Below are positions 63,600-64,000 of a stretch of DNA of 64,000 nucleotides, one piece after another (within the stretch, counting starts at the first letter, position 1; every line of letters begins with the position of its first letter). The translations under genes and the position numbers were made by a program. The stretch comes from Cristatella mucedo (taxonomy: Eukaryota > Bryozoa > Phylactolaemata > Cristatellidae): positions 15,731,001-15,795,000 of the forward strand of contig WPIO01000002.1 in NCBI GenBank assembly GCA_009760855.2, in the 5' to 3' direction. The notes below the pieces were generated by a model, which saw only the letters and a program-made list of their open reading frames with translations, was not told the origin of the DNA and ran no database searches.

Positions 63600-63660
63600 T
63601 CGCACGAGTTCGCAGCAGATCGCGGAATATCTAGAAACTTCAAATCTGCATGAAGTGCTG
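63600..63660 (+). repeat. Domain C monomer with about 27-bp deletion near 63,652
   Basis: AATCTGCATG is followed by AAGTGCTGCACC. The usual TCGGAGCGTGAGCTGGCTGG and a few more bases are absent. Confidence 0.75.
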
Positions 63661-64000
63661 CACCTTGTTTCAAGCATTTCGCACGTAAATAACACGTTTC
63701 GCACGAGTTCGCAGCAGATCGCGGAATATCTAGAAAGTTTAAGTCTGCATGTCGGAGCGTGTGCGCTGGCTGACAGCAGAGCGCTGCACCTTGTTTCAAG
63801 CTTTTCGCACGTAAATAACACATTTCGCACGAGTTCGCAGCAGATCGCGGAATATCTAGAAACTTCAAATCTGCATGTCGGAGCGTGAGCTGGCTGGCAG
63901 CAGAGTGCTGCACCTTGTTTCAAGCATTTCGCACGTAAATAACACATTTCGCACGAGTTCGCAGCAGATCGCGGAATATCTAGAAACTTCAAATCTGCAT

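Larger units (their letters stand above)
53114..64000 (+). repeat. Satellite domain C: homogeneous 124-bp tandem repeat
   Basis: About 88 monomers. The consensus is exactly 124 bp and reads, in landmarks, TTCGCACGTAAATAACAC, ATTTCGCACGAGTTCGCAGC, AGATCGCGGAATATCTAG, AAACTTCAAATCTGCATGTC, GGAGCGTGAGCTGGCTGGC, AGCAGAGTGCTGCACCTTG, TTTCAAGCAT. Many monomers differ from it at only a few positions, far fewer than in A or B. The array runs out of the window on the right. Overlapping open frames of 98, 83 or 63 codons recur every 124 bp on both strands as by-products. Confidence 0.95.

Noticed and set aside
53114-64000. Many overlapping 98-codon frames on the minus strand that look like a cysteine-rich protein family
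   Set aside because: They recur every 124 bp, overlap one another by more than half and alternate frames because 124 is not divisible by 3. The apparent family similarity is the DNA repeat itself.
53114-64000. CRISPR array, suggested by the regular repeats
   Set aside because: There are no unique spacers; the whole 124-bp unit repeats, and no cas-like gene is present.
53114-64000. CENP-B box in the C monomer (TTTCGCACGAGTTCGC segment)
   Set aside because: It shares TTCG with the CENP-B box but lacks the required core order (TTCG....A..CGGG), so I do not call it.
1-64000. Telomeric repeats, rDNA, LTR retrotransposon or LINE sequence
   Set aside because: I saw no TTAGGG-like or TTTAGGG-like runs, rRNA motifs, long terminal repeats, or reverse-transcriptase or integrase motifs in any frame.

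Overview
This window is satellite DNA from a eukaryotic nuclear genome. Nearly all of it is one tandem-repeat family with a monomer of about 124 bp (123-125 bp). I find no protein-coding gene, rRNA gene, operon, CRISPR array or bacterial feature. The open frames present are periodic by-products of the repeat: each recurs every 124 bp, and 124 is not a multiple of 3, so the frame changes at every monomer. The host species cannot be named from the sequence. The satellite scale, the layered higher-order structure and a tRNA-derived SINE-like insertion with Pol III boxes point to an animal or plant, and to a pericentromeric, centromeric or other heterochromatic block.

Layout. Domain A (1 to about 15,728) holds about 127 old, diverged monomers whose orientation is opposite to the rest of the window. 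It is a mosaic of multi-monomer blocks, and at 12,918-13,097 it is interrupted by the only non-satellite insertion I can see, a SINE-like element on the minus strand. At about 15,728 the array switches strand in mid-monomer. Domain B (about 15,730-53,113) holds about 300 monomers that fall into six recognisable types in a cyclic order (T1 to T6, about 745 bp per full cycle). Larger duplications lie on top of this: a 1,978-bp-period duplication (21.4-24.8 kb) and a 7.29-kb unit in about 2.9 near-identical tandem copies (about 23,985-45,378). A more diverged mosaic of duplicated segments follows (45.4-53.1 kb). At about 53,114 the array changes to Domain C (to the window end), about 88 monomers of a much more homogeneous 124-bp unit in the same orientation as B. 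In C, a variant block of five to six monomers recurs five times, and at least three monomers carry internal deletions.

Interpretation. The three domains are subfamilies of one satellite at different stages: A oldest and inverted, B with multi-level higher-order repeats, C recently homogenised. The pattern fits repeated unequal exchange or amplification at several length scales. A short dyad (GCAGC...GCTGC) persists in many monomers of all three domains. The array edges lie outside the window on both sides.
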